Part shown: one piece after another, positions 50,404-59,045 of the stretch
Position numbering within the stretch: the stretch's first letter is position 1
Layout: each line of letters starts with the position of its first letter
Assembly (NCBI RefSeq): GCF_003284725.1
Contig: NZ_PGTO01000015.1
Coordinates: 1 to 64,000 of the forward strand
Reading direction: 5' to 3'
DNA length: 64,000 bases
DNA from: Paramagnetospirillum kuznetsovii
Lineage (GTDB): Bacteria > Pseudomonadota > Alphaproteobacteria > Rhodospirillales > Magnetospirillaceae
Translations under genes and position numbers: made by a program
The notes under the pieces: model-generated
Databases searched by the model: none
Told to the model about the DNA's origin: nothing
Seen by the model: only the letters and a program-made list of their open reading frames with translations

Positions 50404-51261
50404 ATGACCTACCCGAATCCGGACGCTCTCGTCAGCACCGAGTGGCTGGCCAGTCATCTCAGCGCGCCCGATGTCCGCGTCGTGGACGCCAGTTGGTACA
50501 TGGGCGCGCAGAACCGCAACGCGCGCGAGGAATACGACGCCGAGCATATTCCCGGCGCGACGTTCTTCGACATCGACGAGATTGCCGATTCCGACACCGA
50601 CCTGCCCCACATGCTGCCCTCGCCCGAGAAGTTCTCGAGCAAGGTGCGCAAGCTGGGCCTGGGCAACGGCAACAAGATCGTCATCTATGACGGCACCGGC
50701 TTCGCCAGCGCCGCCGCCCGCGTGTGGTGGATGTTCCGCACCTTCGGCCACCGCGATGTCTCGGTGCTGGACGGCGGCTTCCCGAAATGGCTGCGCGAGG
50801 GCCGTCAGGTGGAAGACCTGCCGCCGGTGCCGCGCACCCGCCACTTCATCGCCCACTACAATCACCTGCTGGTGCGCGACCTGGACCATGTGAAGGCCAA
50901 TATCGAATCGGGCCGCGAGCAGGTGCTGGACGCCCGCGCGTCCGCCCGCTTCAAGGGCGACGCCCCCGAGCCGCGTCCCGCCAAGCATCTGGGCCATATT
51001 CCCGGTTCCATCAACGTGCCCTTCGCCGATCTGATCGACGACAAGACCCGTTGCATGCTGCCGGCCGAGCAGTTGCAGGCCCGCTTCGACGCCGCCGGAA
51101 TCGACCCAAAGCGGCCCATCACGGTCAGCTGCGGCTCTGGCGTCACCGCCTGTACCGTCGCCCTGGCCTTGAACCTGTTGGGACATCCGGACGTCGCCAT
51201 CTATGACGGCTCGTGGTCCGAATGGGGCAATCGCGACGACACCCCCATCGAAAAGGGCTGA
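50404..51261 (+). CDS. sseA: 3-mercaptopyruvate sulfurtransferase
   Basis: A 285-aa tandem-rhodanese protein. The first rhodanese domain covers about 10-140 and the second 165-280. The active-site loop CGSGVTA (C243) is the mercaptopyruvate sulfurtransferase form rather than the thiosulfate form. It transfers sulfur from 3-mercaptopyruvate to thiols or cyanide. GCGAGGGGAAACC precedes the start. A strong hairpin follows the gene at 51289-51316. Confidence 0.92.
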   Translation: MTYPNPDALVSTEWLASHLSAPDVRVVDASWYMGAQNRNAREEYDAEHIPGATFFDIDEIADSDTDLPHMLPSPEKFSSKVRKLGLGNGNKIVIYDGTGFASAAARVWWMFRTFGHRDVSVLDGGFPKWLREGRQVEDLPPVPRTRHFIAHYNHLLVRDLDHVKANIESGREQVLDARASARFKGDAPEPRPAKHLGHIPGSINVPFADLIDDKTRCMLPAEQLQARFDAAGIDPKRPITVSCGSGVTACTVALALNLLGHPDVAIYDGSWSEWGNRDDTPIEKG

Positions 51262-51288
51262 TCGGGCTTTTTCATGGCTAAACGAACG

Positions 51289-51316
51289 ACACCCCCGCCG
51301 GAAACGGCGGGGGTGT
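51289..51316 (+). terminator. terminator-like hairpin after sseA
   Basis: ACACCCCCGCCG (51289-51300) pairs perfectly with CGGCGGGGGTGT (51305-51316) around a GAAA tetraloop. A very stable 12-bp stem 27 bp after the sseA stop, followed by a moderately T-rich TCTCGTT; it would stop transcription or protect the 3' end. Confidence 0.75.
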
Positions 51317-51334
51317 TCTCGTTCCGGGGATAAT

Positions 51335-51397
51335 GCGGGCGAGACGCCCGCGCTCCCAGAAATGGTGCTCTACTTGGAGCGCGGGCGTCTCGCCCGC
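51335..51397. repeat. REP-like inverted repeat pair
   Basis: The 22-bp unit GCGGGCGAGACGCCCGCGCTCC occurs at 51335-51356 and in inverted orientation at 51376-51397. The inverted copy is identical to the unit at 31603-31624. The pair lies between sseA and the convergent cytochrome gene. Confidence 0.7.
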
Positions 51398-51455
51398 ATG
51401 AGTTGCAGCCCCATGGAGAGCTTGGAGAGCGCAGCGCCCCTGGGCATGTTCCCGG

Positions 51456-51896
51456 CTATCTCAGGCGATACAGGGAGTGGCAGGCCTCGCAGGCGGCCGT
51501 CATCTCGCGCAGGGCAGCGAAGGTCTGGCGCGCCGCCTTGTCCGGCGGTTCCAATTCGGCGTCGCGGACGGTGACGGCGAAGCGGCTGGCGGCATGATGC
51601 AGCGCGGTTCCGATTTCGCGCATGGTCAGCGGCATCATGGGCGCCATGTGCTCGGCACCATGGGCGTCCAGCGACGACATCCCCAGCTTGGATTCGGCCA
51701 GTTCCGCCGCTCCCTTGGAATCGCCCTTGGACAGAGCCTCCAGGATCAGATCGAGGCTGCGCAGATGATCGCGCATATTGGCCAGCATGTGGTCGCGCAT
51801 CATGGGCGGCATCTCGACCAATTTGCGGCTGTCCGCCCAAGCCAGCGACGGCAACGACAAGGCTAGGGCGGCAATGAAGAGGACAAGGCGGCGCAT
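51456..51896 (-). CDS. exported cytochrome c'-like protein
   Basis: A 146-aa protein with a Sec signal peptide (residues 1-21, cleavage near AWA) and a single haem c motif CEACH (C136, C139, H140) at the extreme C-terminus. A C-terminal CxxCH following a helical bundle is the layout of cytochrome c' and cytochrome c556-type proteins. Methionine-rich segments (MPPMMRDHMLANM, HMAPMMPL) could offer a distal ligand or a metal site. It is probably a periplasmic electron carrier or gas-binding protein; the specific role is unknown. Confidence 0.82.
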   Translation of the reverse strand: MRRLVLFIAALALSLPSLAWADSRKLVEMPPMMRDHMLANMRDHLRSLDLILEALSKGDSKGAAELAESKLGMSSLDAHGAEHMAPMMPLTMREIGTALHHAASRFAVTVRDAELEPPDKAARQTFAALREMTAACEACHSLYRLR

Positions 51897-52020
51897 GAGG
51901 ATCTCCCGCGATCAAATCAACACCAGCATCTATCACCGTCGCGAAAGAGTCGCACGCGCGTATTGATGTCTCCCCCATTCACGTCCATATTGGAGTCAGA
52001 CAGTGCGAGGAGGTCAGTCC

Positions 52021-52137
52021 ATGCGGAACCGTAAGGCAAAAGCGCGTGTTGCGACGCAGGACGGCGGCGCCCTGATCCTCGCGGTGGCGGCGACCGCCAT
52101 GGTGCTGCTGGCGGCGCTGATTTCGGCGCTCTCCTAG
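52021..52137 (+). CDS. 38-aa single-TM small protein
   Basis: A short open frame, MRNRKAKARV then a hydrophobic stretch ALILAVAATAMVLLAALISA, ending in TAG at 52135-52137. GAGGAGG lies about ten bases before the ATG, an unusually strong ribosome-binding site for a random frame. The basic N-terminus and single helix predict an inner-membrane peptide with N-in topology. Codon use is GC-rich like the neighbours. No homologue is recognised. Confidence 0.55.
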   Translation: MRNRKAKARVATQDGGALILAVAATAMVLLAALISALS

Positions 52138-52212
52138 TCCAAAACAACACTTGGCCTTGACCCGGCGGCGAGTCACCATGCTCGGCCGCCATTATTTTTC
52201 CGTTCGAGCGCC

Positions 52213-53382
52213 ATGAAAAAAGACACCCGCATCCTGCACGCCGGCCGCCACCCCGAGAAATTCGACGGCGCGGTCAATCCGCCGGTCTTCCACGCCTCCA
52301 CCATCCTCCATCCCTCGGTGGCGGCCATGGAGAAGAGCGGCAAGACGCCGTTCGAGGGCGTGCGCTACGGCCGCTTCGGCACACCGACCACCTTCGCCCT
52401 GGAAGAAGCCGTCGCCGAGTTGGAAGGCGGCCACCGCGCCGTCGCGACCTCGTCCGGTCTGGCCGCCATTACCGGTGCGCTGATGGCCTTCCTCAAGACC
52501 GGCGATCATCTGCTGATGGTCGATACCGCCTATTTCCCCACCCGCAAGTTCTGCGACGAGGTTCTGAAGGGGCTTGGCGTCGAGACCACCTATTACGATC
52601 CGCTGATCGGTGCCGGGATCAAGGCGTTGATGCGCCCCAACACCAAGGTGGTGTTCACCGAAAGCCCCGGCTCGCTGACCTTCGAGGTCCAGGATATTCC
52701 CGCCATCGCCGAAGTGGCCCATGCCGGGGGGGCAATTGTCATGATCGACAATACCTGGGGGGTGCTGACCTTCCAGCCCTTCGCCAAGGGCATCGACATC
52801 TCCATCCAGGCCGCCACCAAATATATCGTCGGCCACGCCGACGCCATGCTGGGAAGCATCACCTGCGCCACCCCGGACCTGTGGCTGAAGGTGAAATCCT
52901 CGGTCGCCACCTTCGGCCATAGCCCCGGCGCCGAGGAGATGTATCTGGGCCTGCGCGGCCTGCGCACCCTGGCGGTGCGGCTGCGCCAGCACGCGGCCAG
53001 TGCCCTGCGCCTGACCACTTGGCTGGAGAAGCGGCCCGAGGTGGACCGGATTTTGTATCCGCCGCTGCCGTCGGACCCCGGCCATGCCTTGTGGAAGCGC
53101 GACTTCTCCGGCGGCTGCGGCTTGTTCGGGGTGGTCCTGAAGCCTGCCGCCAAGGCGGCGGTGGATGCCATGTTGGACGGCTACGAGCATTTCAAGCTGG
53201 GCTTTTCCTGGGGCGGCTTCGAGAGTCTGGTGATCCCCACCTCGGGCCATTCCATCATCCGCACCGCCACCGCCTGGACACCCGCTGGTCCATCCTTGCG
53301 CTTCCATGCCGGATTGGAAGACGCCGACGACCTTCAGGAGGATCTTGAAAAGGGCTTCGGGCGATTGGCCGGGGGCGGCTGA
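52213..53382 (+). CDS. metC: cystathionine beta-lyase
   Basis: A 389-aa PLP-dependent Cys/Met-metabolism enzyme. The PLP lysine is K203 in QAATKYIVGHAD; RYGRFGTPTTFALE near 51 and ATSSGLAAITGAL near 78 are typical. The wording WGGFESLVIP near the C-terminus is characteristic of MetC rather than MetB. It converts cystathionine to homocysteine, pyruvate and ammonia. The next gene begins 1 bp after its stop, so it is transcribed with the metal-export genes. Confidence 0.9.
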   Translation: MKKDTRILHAGRHPEKFDGAVNPPVFHASTILHPSVAAMEKSGKTPFEGVRYGRFGTPTTFALEEAVAELEGGHRAVATSSGLAAITGALMAFLKTGDHLLMVDTAYFPTRKFCDEVLKGLGVETTYYDPLIGAGIKALMRPNTKVVFTESPGSLTFEVQDIPAIAEVAHAGGAIVMIDNTWGVLTFQPFAKGIDISIQAATKYIVGHADAMLGSITCATPDLWLKVKSSVATFGHSPGAEEMYLGLRGLRTLAVRLRQHAASALRLTTWLEKRPEVDRILYPPLPSDPGHALWKRDFSGGCGLFGVVLKPAAKAAVDAMLDGYEHFKLGFSWGGFESLVIPTSGHSIIRTATAWTPAGPSLRFHAGLEDADDLQEDLEKGFGRLAGGG

Positions 53383-53383
53383 G

Positions 53384-53965
53384 ATGCGTCTTGCCGCCCT
53401 TGTTCTCCTGTTCCTTCTCGCCACCCTGCCCGCCCGCGCCCATCCCCATGTCCTGGTGGATGTCCACGCCCTTGTGGAATTCAAGGACGGCAAGATCGTC
53501 AGCCTGTTCATGGGCTGGAAGTTCGACCCGGTCTACAGCAGCACCTTGTTCAAGGATTTCGACAAGAACAAGAACGGCAAGCTGGACGCCGCCGAGATCA
53601 GGGACATCGAGGCCAACGCCTTTCGCGACACCAAGGATCAGAGCTATTTCACCTATGGCCAGGTGGACGGCAAGCCGATCCAGTGGAAGGATGCCACCGA
53701 CTTCAACGTCATCGGCATGAAGGATTCCCTGCTTTATGCCTTCCGGCTGAGTTTTCCCGAACCGGTGGACCCGCGTAAGCATGCGGTCAGCGTCACCACC
53801 TATGAAGAGACCTTCTATATCGACATGGACTTCCCCAACGACAAAGCCGCCACCCTGAACGGCGAGGGCTCCCAGGGCTGCAAGGTGACCATCGCCCCCG
53901 ACCACGGCAACACCATCTTCGGCGGCGTGGTCACGCCCAAGCGGGCGACCGTCACATGCGAATAG
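53384..53965 (+). CDS. DUF1007 periplasmic protein, nickel/cobalt transporter partner
   Basis: A 193-aa exported protein with a signal peptide (LAALVLLFLLATLPARA, ending before HPHVLVD). After cleavage the mature N-terminus HPH could bind a metal. An EF-hand-like acidic loop (FDKNKNGKLDAAEIRDIE, about 62-79) follows. DUF1007 proteins commonly lie beside NicO-type transporters and are thought to deliver or bind the metal. Its 3' end overlaps the transporter by 10 bp. Confidence 0.85.
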   Translation: MRLAALVLLFLLATLPARAHPHVLVDVHALVEFKDGKIVSLFMGWKFDPVYSSTLFKDFDKNKNGKLDAAEIRDIEANAFRDTKDQSYFTYGQVDGKPIQWKDATDFNVIGMKDSLLYAFRLSFPEPVDPRKHAVSVTTYEETFYIDMDFPNDKAATLNGEGSQGCKVTIAPDHGNTIFGGVVTPKRATVTCE

Positions 53966-54903
53966 CCTTTCCCGCCGCCGTCCTGACACTGCTGCCCCGC
54001 TTGGCCCAAGCCGCACTGGTCCCAGGCGGCGGCGCGGCGCCCGGCGGCGACCTGCCCGAGCCGCTGCGCTCACTGGCCAGTTGGGCCTTTGCCTTGCAGC
54101 GCCAGTTGAACGGCGAAATGCGCCAGCATCTCGCCGCCATGAAGGAAACCGGGTCGTGGGAACCGGCCACCGCCATCGTGCTGGCCGCCTTCCTTTACGG
54201 CATTTTCCACGCCATCGGACCGGGGCACGGCAAGGTGGTCATCGCGGGCTGGTTCGCCACCCGCCGCGCCCGCATCATGCATGGCCTGATCGCCAGCCTG
54301 ATCGCGGCCATGGTCCAGTCGGCCTCGGCCATCGCGGTGGTGCTGGCCCTGGCCGGAATTCTGGCCTTGACCCCCAAGGACGTGCTGGCCAGCGCTGGCT
54401 GGCTGGAAGTGGCTTCCTACGCCATGATCGCCGGGCTCGGCGCCGTCATGTGCTGGCGAACCGCCACCGGCAAGGGCTGCGGCCATGATCATAGCCATCA
54501 TCATGATCACGACGGAGCCTGCTGCGGCCACCATCACCACGCCCCGGTGCGGATCACCGATCCCCGCGCCGAACGCAACACGCTGTTCGCCGTTTCGGCG
54601 GCGGTGGGATTTAGGCCATGCTCGGGCGCCATCCTGGTGCTGTTGTTCTGCTTCGCCAACGAGATGATGCTGGTGGGCGTTCTGGCCACCTTCGCCATGG
54701 GCTTGGGCGTCGCCATCACCATCGCCGCCATCGGCATGGGCGCCCTGGGCCTCAATCGGCTGATCGAGACACGCTTCGGCGACAAGGCGATCGGTGGCCG
54801 CATCCGCACCGGTCTGGCCCTGACCGGCGCCTTGGCCATTACCCTTTTGGGTGTCGTATTGCTGGTGGGAGCCGTCGTCAACGGCCCCTCGCTTGGTGGC
54901 TGA
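53956..54903 (+). CDS. NicO-family nickel/cobalt transporter
   Basis: A 315-aa membrane protein with about six TM helices. GIFHAIGPGHGKVVIAGWF (about 77-95) is the family motif with HxxxPGHGK. A cytoplasmic or periplasmic loop rich in histidine (DHSHHHDHDG and GHHHHAP, about 178-194) is the typical metal-binding loop of RcnA-like exporters. FRPCSGAILVLLFCF is the second signature. It probably exports nickel or cobalt. Confidence 0.91.
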   Translation: MRIAFPAAVLTLLPRLAQAALVPGGGAAPGGDLPEPLRSLASWAFALQRQLNGEMRQHLAAMKETGSWEPATAIVLAAFLYGIFHAIGPGHGKVVIAGWFATRRARIMHGLIASLIAAMVQSASAIAVVLALAGILALTPKDVLASAGWLEVASYAMIAGLGAVMCWRTATGKGCGHDHSHHHDHDGACCGHHHHAPVRITDPRAERNTLFAVSAAVGFRPCSGAILVLLFCFANEMMLVGVLATFAMGLGVAITIAAIGMGALGLNRLIETRFGDKAIGGRIRTGLALTGALAITLLGVVLLVGAVVNGPSLGG

Positions 54904-54907
54904 TATA

Positions 54908-55006
54908 CCATACCAAAGGTATCGATGCCGGTGCAAAGGTGCTAATGGTGTCGCCTTATTGCGTGCACTGCAATATCTGGGGTATCATCCGATTATTGGG
55001 TGATAC
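54908..55006. promoter_or_regulatory. intergenic inverted repeats upstream of the cysteine-cluster gene
   Basis: ATACC-AAA-GGTAT (54910-54922) and GTATCA (54982-54987) with TGATAC (55001-55006) are short inverted repeats in an AT-richer leader. They share the GGTATC/GATACC core and could be operator sites or a weak terminator plus operator. Low certainty. Confidence 0.35.
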
Positions 55007-55026
55007 AGCAGGTATGGCAGGAGACG

Positions 55027-55776
55027 ATGATGGCTCCCCTCGATTGTTCTGGTCAGGCTCTCCTGGCGAATGATCACAAGCGAATCACCTACCGGTTTTT
55101 CGCCAATGCCGAAAAGCCCATGCCGGTGGATCTTCTGTTCGAGAAGACGTCCTTCAAGCTGGTGGTGCCCGATGCGGCGCCTCGGCCGTCCTGGGCGAAG
55201 CTCCCCTACAACCGCTGCTCCAACTGCACACTTTCCGATGATTGCGAGTACTGCCCGGCGGCCTTGGGGATCGCCATGTTCCTGCCGCTGTTCGAAAGCC
55301 GGGTGTCCCACGAAAAGACGGTGGTCGAGGTGGAAACCGCCCAGCGCACCATCGTCGCCAAGACCACCTTCCAAAGCGGCATGGCATCGCTGATCGGCCT
55401 TGTCTGCGCCACGTCGGGTTGCCCGCTGACCCAGTTCCTGCGCCCCATGGCGCGCTTTCACATGCCCTTCGCCGAGGAGCAGGAGACGCTGTACCGCTCC
55501 TTCGCCAGTTGGCTGCTGATGTCCCATGTCCAGCAGACCCTGTCCGGCCAGGGCGGAGCCGTCAGCCTGGACGGCTTGAAAACCAAGTACCAGCATCTGT
55601 CCGTGATGAACGCCAGCCTCGCAGAGCGGCTGCGGGCGGGCGTCAAGCGCGATGCGGCGCTCAACGCCGTCATCATCCTCGATCTCTTCGCCCAGATCGC
55701 CCCTGACAATATCGACGGGGGCTTCGAGGACATCATGGAGGCCTTCGCCATCGAAGGCGGCACCCTGGTTAATTGA
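55027..55776 (+). CDS. hypothetical protein with four-cysteine cluster
   Basis: A 249-aa soluble protein of unknown function. The motif YNRCSNCTLSDDCEYCPAALG places four cysteines (C64, C67, C73, C76) in a CxxC-x5-CxxC pattern fit for zinc or an iron-sulfur cluster. Two more cysteines follow (CATSGC, about 136-141). The N-terminal part looks like a small beta-domain (KRITYRFFANAEKPMPVDLLF), the rest mainly helical. ATG 55027 follows GCAGGAGA. It is probably monocistronic, preceded by palindromic DNA and followed by a chemoreceptor gene. Confidence 0.78.
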   Translation: MMAPLDCSGQALLANDHKRITYRFFANAEKPMPVDLLFEKTSFKLVVPDAAPRPSWAKLPYNRCSNCTLSDDCEYCPAALGIAMFLPLFESRVSHEKTVVEVETAQRTIVAKTTFQSGMASLIGLVCATSGCPLTQFLRPMARFHMPFAEEQETLYRSFASWLLMSHVQQTLSGQGGAVSLDGLKTKYQHLSVMNASLAERLRAGVKRDAALNAVIILDLFAQIAPDNIDGGFEDIMEAFAIEGGTLVN

Positions 55777-55995
55777 GACCGGGTGACGCCGCCGAACACG
55801 CCCGTCCGGTGCCCGGACCGGCGCGGCATTCACCGCCCAGAGCCTGCCCGCCCGATCAAACTCATTGTCAATTGCAGCCAGTATAATTGCGAACGCAAAT
55901 CATTTTTATTTTCTGTTGATCTACACACGCAACTTTAGTCATATTTATATCGCAATAAGGTGCGCCAGATCGCTTCAGCCCCCGAGGACTCCGCC

Positions 55996-57684
55996 ATGCG
56001 CATGCTCAGCAACCTGCCTATTCCGCTCAAGCTATCGTCCGCGTTTGGCATCCTTCTGCTCCTGTTCGTCGCCAACGGCGCCCTGTCATACATGCAGATG
56101 TCGAACATGAATCGGGCGGCCGACGATATCAGCGAAAACTGGATGCCCAGCGTCGAGACCCTGGCGCTGCTGGAAAAGCAGATTCTGGAACATCGCCGCT
56201 ACGAACTGTCTCATGTGCTGGCCACCGCCGAGGCCGAGATCGCCGGGATGGACGTCGAGATCTCAAAGATCCGCAAAGAGATCGTCGATACGCGCAAGAA
56301 ATATGAGCCGCTCATTTCGAGCAGCAATGAACGCGCCCTCTATGATGATTTTTCAAGCGTATTCGGCAAATACATCGAAGTGAGCGACAGAATGCTCATG
56401 CTTTCACGCCAGAACCAGAATGAAGCCGCTTACGAAATGATAAAATCGGAAAGCCGCCCCGTCTTTTCCAAGGCGCACGACATTCTTGAGAAAGCCATCG
56501 CCCTGAACCGGGATGGCGCAACCGCCGCCGCCGCCGTCCAGCATGGCAGCTACGAGTCCGCCAAATGGGTGACCATCGCCCTGCTCGTCAGCGCGATCGT
56601 GCTGACCAGTATGCTATGGCTGGCTCTGCGCTCCGCCATCGCCGCACCGATCACCAGCATGACGGCGGCCATGCGGCGGCTGGCCGACGGCGACAAGGGG
56701 ATTGAGATTCCCGCCCGCGATCGCCGCGACGAAATCGGCGGCATGGCGGAAGCGGTGCAGGTGTTCAAGGACAACGCCATCCGGGCAGACCAGATGGCGG
56801 CGGAGCAGGCCGCCGAGCAGGCTGCGCGGGAACGCCGGGCCAAGGCCATCGAAGCCATGACCTCGACTTTCGACAGCAGCGTTTCCGGCGCCTTGGAAAC
56901 CGTTTCCGGCGCGGCCACCGAAATGGAAGCCACCTCGCAATCCATGTCGGCTACCGCCGATCAGACCAACCGTCAGGCCAACGTGGTGGCCGCCGCCACC
57001 GAGGAGGCGTCGGCCAGCGTGGAAACCGTCGCCACGGCGGCGGAGCAATTGTCCGCCTCCATCCGCGAGATCAGCCAGCAGGTTTCCCATTCCAACCGCA
57101 TTTCCCAGGCGGCGGCGGAAGAGGCGGCGCGCACCAACAGCTCGGTGCAGGGTCTGGCGGAAAGCTCGACCCGAATCGGCGAGGTGGTCAATCTGATCAA
57201 CGACATCGCCAGCCAGACAAACTTGCTGGCGCTCAACGCCACCATCGAGGCGGCGCGGGCCGGGGATGCCGGCAAGGGCTTCGCCGTGGTCGCCGGCGAG
57301 GTCAAGAACCTTGCAAACCAGACCGCAAGGGCCACCGACGAGATCAGTTCCCAGATCAGCGCCGTCCAAACCGCCACCGGCGAAGCGGTTTCCGCCATCC
57401 GGGGCATCGTCGGACGCATCGACGAGATCAACCAGATCGCCGTCGCCATCGGTTCCGCGGTGGAGGAACAATCGGCGGCCACTGCCGAAATCGCCCGCAA
57501 TGTGCAGCAGGCCTCAACCGGCACCAAGGAAATCGCCGAGAATATCGGTGGCGTCACCCAGGCCGCCTCGGAGACCGGCGCGGCGGCCCAGCAGGTTCTG
57601 TCCTCCGCCCGCTCGCTGGCCCAGGAAGCCTCGAGCCTGAAATCCATGGTGGACAAGTTCCTGGGCGACGTGCGGGCGGCGTGA
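55996..57684 (+). CDS. methyl-accepting chemotaxis protein
   Basis: A 562-aa chemoreceptor: TM1 at about 12-32, a periplasmic four-helix-bundle ligand domain (about 35-195), TM2 near 199-219, HAMP (about 215-270, RRLADGDKGIEIPAR), and a signalling domain with the hairpin tip [20 protein letters not shown]. It shares a C-terminal domain very similar to the chemoreceptor at 10.4-12.1 kb, with differing ligand domains. GAGG precedes ATG 55996; a GTG at 55960 is in frame. The leader (55777-55995) is AT-rich. Confidence 0.93.
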   Translation: MRMLSNLPIPLKLSSAFGILLLLFVANGALSYMQMSNMNRAADDISENWMPSVETLALLEKQILEHRRYELSHVLATAEAEIAGMDVEISKIRKEIVDTRKKYEPLISSSNERALYDDFSSVFGKYIEVSDRMLMLSRQNQNEAAYEMIKSESRPVFSKAHDILEKAIALNRDGATAAAAVQHGSYESAKWVTIALLVSAIVLTSMLWLALRSAIAAPITSMTAAMRRLADGDKGIEIPARDRRDEIGGMAEAVQVFKDNAIRADQMAAEQAAEQAARERRAKAIEAMTSTFDSSVSGALETVSGAATEMEATSQSMSATADQTNRQANVVAAATEEASASVETVATAAEQLSASIREISQQVSHSNRISQAAAEEAARTNSSVQGLAESSTRIGEVVNLINDIASQTNLLALNATIEAARAGDAGKGFAVVAGEVKNLANQTARATDEISSQISAVQTATGEAVSAIRGIVGRIDEINQIAVAIGSAVEEQSAATAEIARNVQQASTGTKEIAENIGGVTQAASETGAAAQQVLSSARSLAQEASSLKSMVDKFLGDVRAA

Positions 57685-57705
57685 CATAACGCCAACCGGA
57701 CCTGC

Positions 57706-58848
57706 CTACAGCAGGTCCGGCATGCCCTTGGCCAGGGTTTGGCGTTCCGCCGCGTAGCTTCCGCTCAGCGCAAATCCCAGGGGCTGGCCGTCACCTCCCA
57801 CGAACAGGGCCTTGCGGTCCCGCCCCTGCCCCTCGACCCGCCATTGGCCCACGGTCCCGGGCGCGGGCGGACAAACCGCCATGGGCAGGGCGGGAGTCTT
57901 CACCACCACCGGCAAAGCGGGCAGCGTCAACGGCGTCTCGATTCCGGCCAGTGTCGCCGCCAAGGCCTTGGCCTCGGCCATCAGCGGAGCCACGAAGGGC
58001 AACGGCCCCGCCTCGGTCTGGGTACAATCACCCAAGGCGTAGATGTCCGGGTCGGAGGTCCGCAACAGTCGGTCGACGACGATCCCCTTATCGACGGCCA
58101 ATCCCGCCGCCGCCGCCAGTCCGGTGCGCGGAACCAGCCCGATGGCCGACAGCGCCTTGTCGAAGTCCACCACGACGCCATTGTCCAAGGTGGCGCGGCC
58201 GGGTTCCAACTTGGCGACCGAACGTCCGAGGTGGAACACAACGCCGATGGCCGACAGGGCCGTGGCCGCCTCCTCGCCCAATTCCTTGGGCAGCAGGCGA
58301 CCCAGCGGCCAGGGCGCCGGATCGACCACCGTCACCTTTTGACCGGCGGTGGTCAGGTCGTTGGCGAATTCGGACCCGATCAGACCGGCGCCGATCAGCA
58401 AGACCCGTCCGCCCGGGATCAGGCCGTCGCGCCAGACCGCGTAGTCGTCCAGGTCGTTGACCGTATGAATGGTGACACTGTCCGAGCCCTCGACCGTGTA
58501 AGGACGCGGGTCGGCGCCGATGGCGAGGACAAGCCGCTGGTATCCGATCCTGCCGTCGCTCAACACCAGTTGCTTGGCGGCGCGGTCGATGGCAACCACC
58601 TTCTGCCGGGGCAAAACCGTGATGTTCAACTCGGCCTGGTATTGCCGCGCGGTCTTCTGGATCAGCGTCATGGGCGTCTTGCCCTGGGCGAAGGCCGCCG
58701 ACAGCATGGGCTTGGAATAAACCTCGCCGCCATCGGCGGTTATCACGGTGACGGGGGCATCGGGGGCCAGCTTGCGGAACTCGCGGGCCAGGGTATACCC
58801 CCCCAGCCCGCTGCCGACGATGACCACTCCCCCAGGATCGCGGGGCAT
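57706..58848 (-). CDS. FAD-dependent rubredoxin reductase
   Basis: A 380-aa pyridine nucleotide-disulfide oxidoreductase-fold protein. FAD motif VVIVGSGLGGYTLAREF is at the N-terminus, NAD motif VLLIGAGLIGSEFANDL near 147-163, and the second FAD site DPDIYALGDCTQ near 268-279. The similarity is to rubredoxin-NAD+ reductases. ATG 58848 lies 7 bp after the rubredoxin gene, and a rubrerythrin gene precedes that, so electrons probably flow from NAD(P)H through rubredoxin to rubrerythrin. Confidence 0.9.
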   Translation of the reverse strand: MPRDPGGVVIVGSGLGGYTLAREFRKLAPDAPVTVITADGGEVYSKPMLSAAFAQGKTPMTLIQKTARQYQAELNITVLPRQKVVAIDRAAKQLVLSDGRIGYQRLVLAIGADPRPYTVEGSDSVTIHTVNDLDDYAVWRDGLIPGGRVLLIGAGLIGSEFANDLTTAGQKVTVVDPAPWPLGRLLPKELGEEAATALSAIGVVFHLGRSVAKLEPGRATLDNGVVVDFDKALSAIGLVPRTGLAAAAGLAVDKGIVVDRLLRTSDPDIYALGDCTQTEAGPLPFVAPLMAEAKALAATLAGIETPLTLPALPVVVKTPALPMAVCPPAPGTVGQWRVEGQGRDRKALFVGGDGQPLGFALSGSYAAERQTLAKGMPDLL

Positions 58849-58855
58849 GATGGCC

Positions 58856-59017
58856 TTACTCCTGAACTTCGAAGTCGGACTTGGAGACGCCGCAATCGGG
58901 GCAGCACCAATCGTCGGGGATGTCCTCGAAAGCAGTCCCGGCGGAGATGCCGTCTTCCGGCATGCCGATGGCGGGGTCATAGACGAAGCCGCAGACGACG
59001 CAGACATATTTCTTCAT
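58856..59017 (-). CDS. rubredoxin
   Basis: A 53-aa rubredoxin with both iron-binding CxxC pairs: CVVCGFVYD (C6, C9) and CCPDCGVSK (C39, C42), and the typical [11 protein letters not shown] core. It is a one-electron carrier. It lies between rubrerythrin and rubredoxin reductase genes on the same strand, which gives it its likely job in peroxide reduction. It is short but full-length for the family. Confidence 0.96.
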   Translation of the reverse strand: MKKYVCVVCGFVYDPAIGMPEDGISAGTAFEDIPDDWCCPDCGVSKSDFEVQE

Positions 59018-59045
59018 GATTTCGCTCTCCTCTTGGTCGGTTGGC

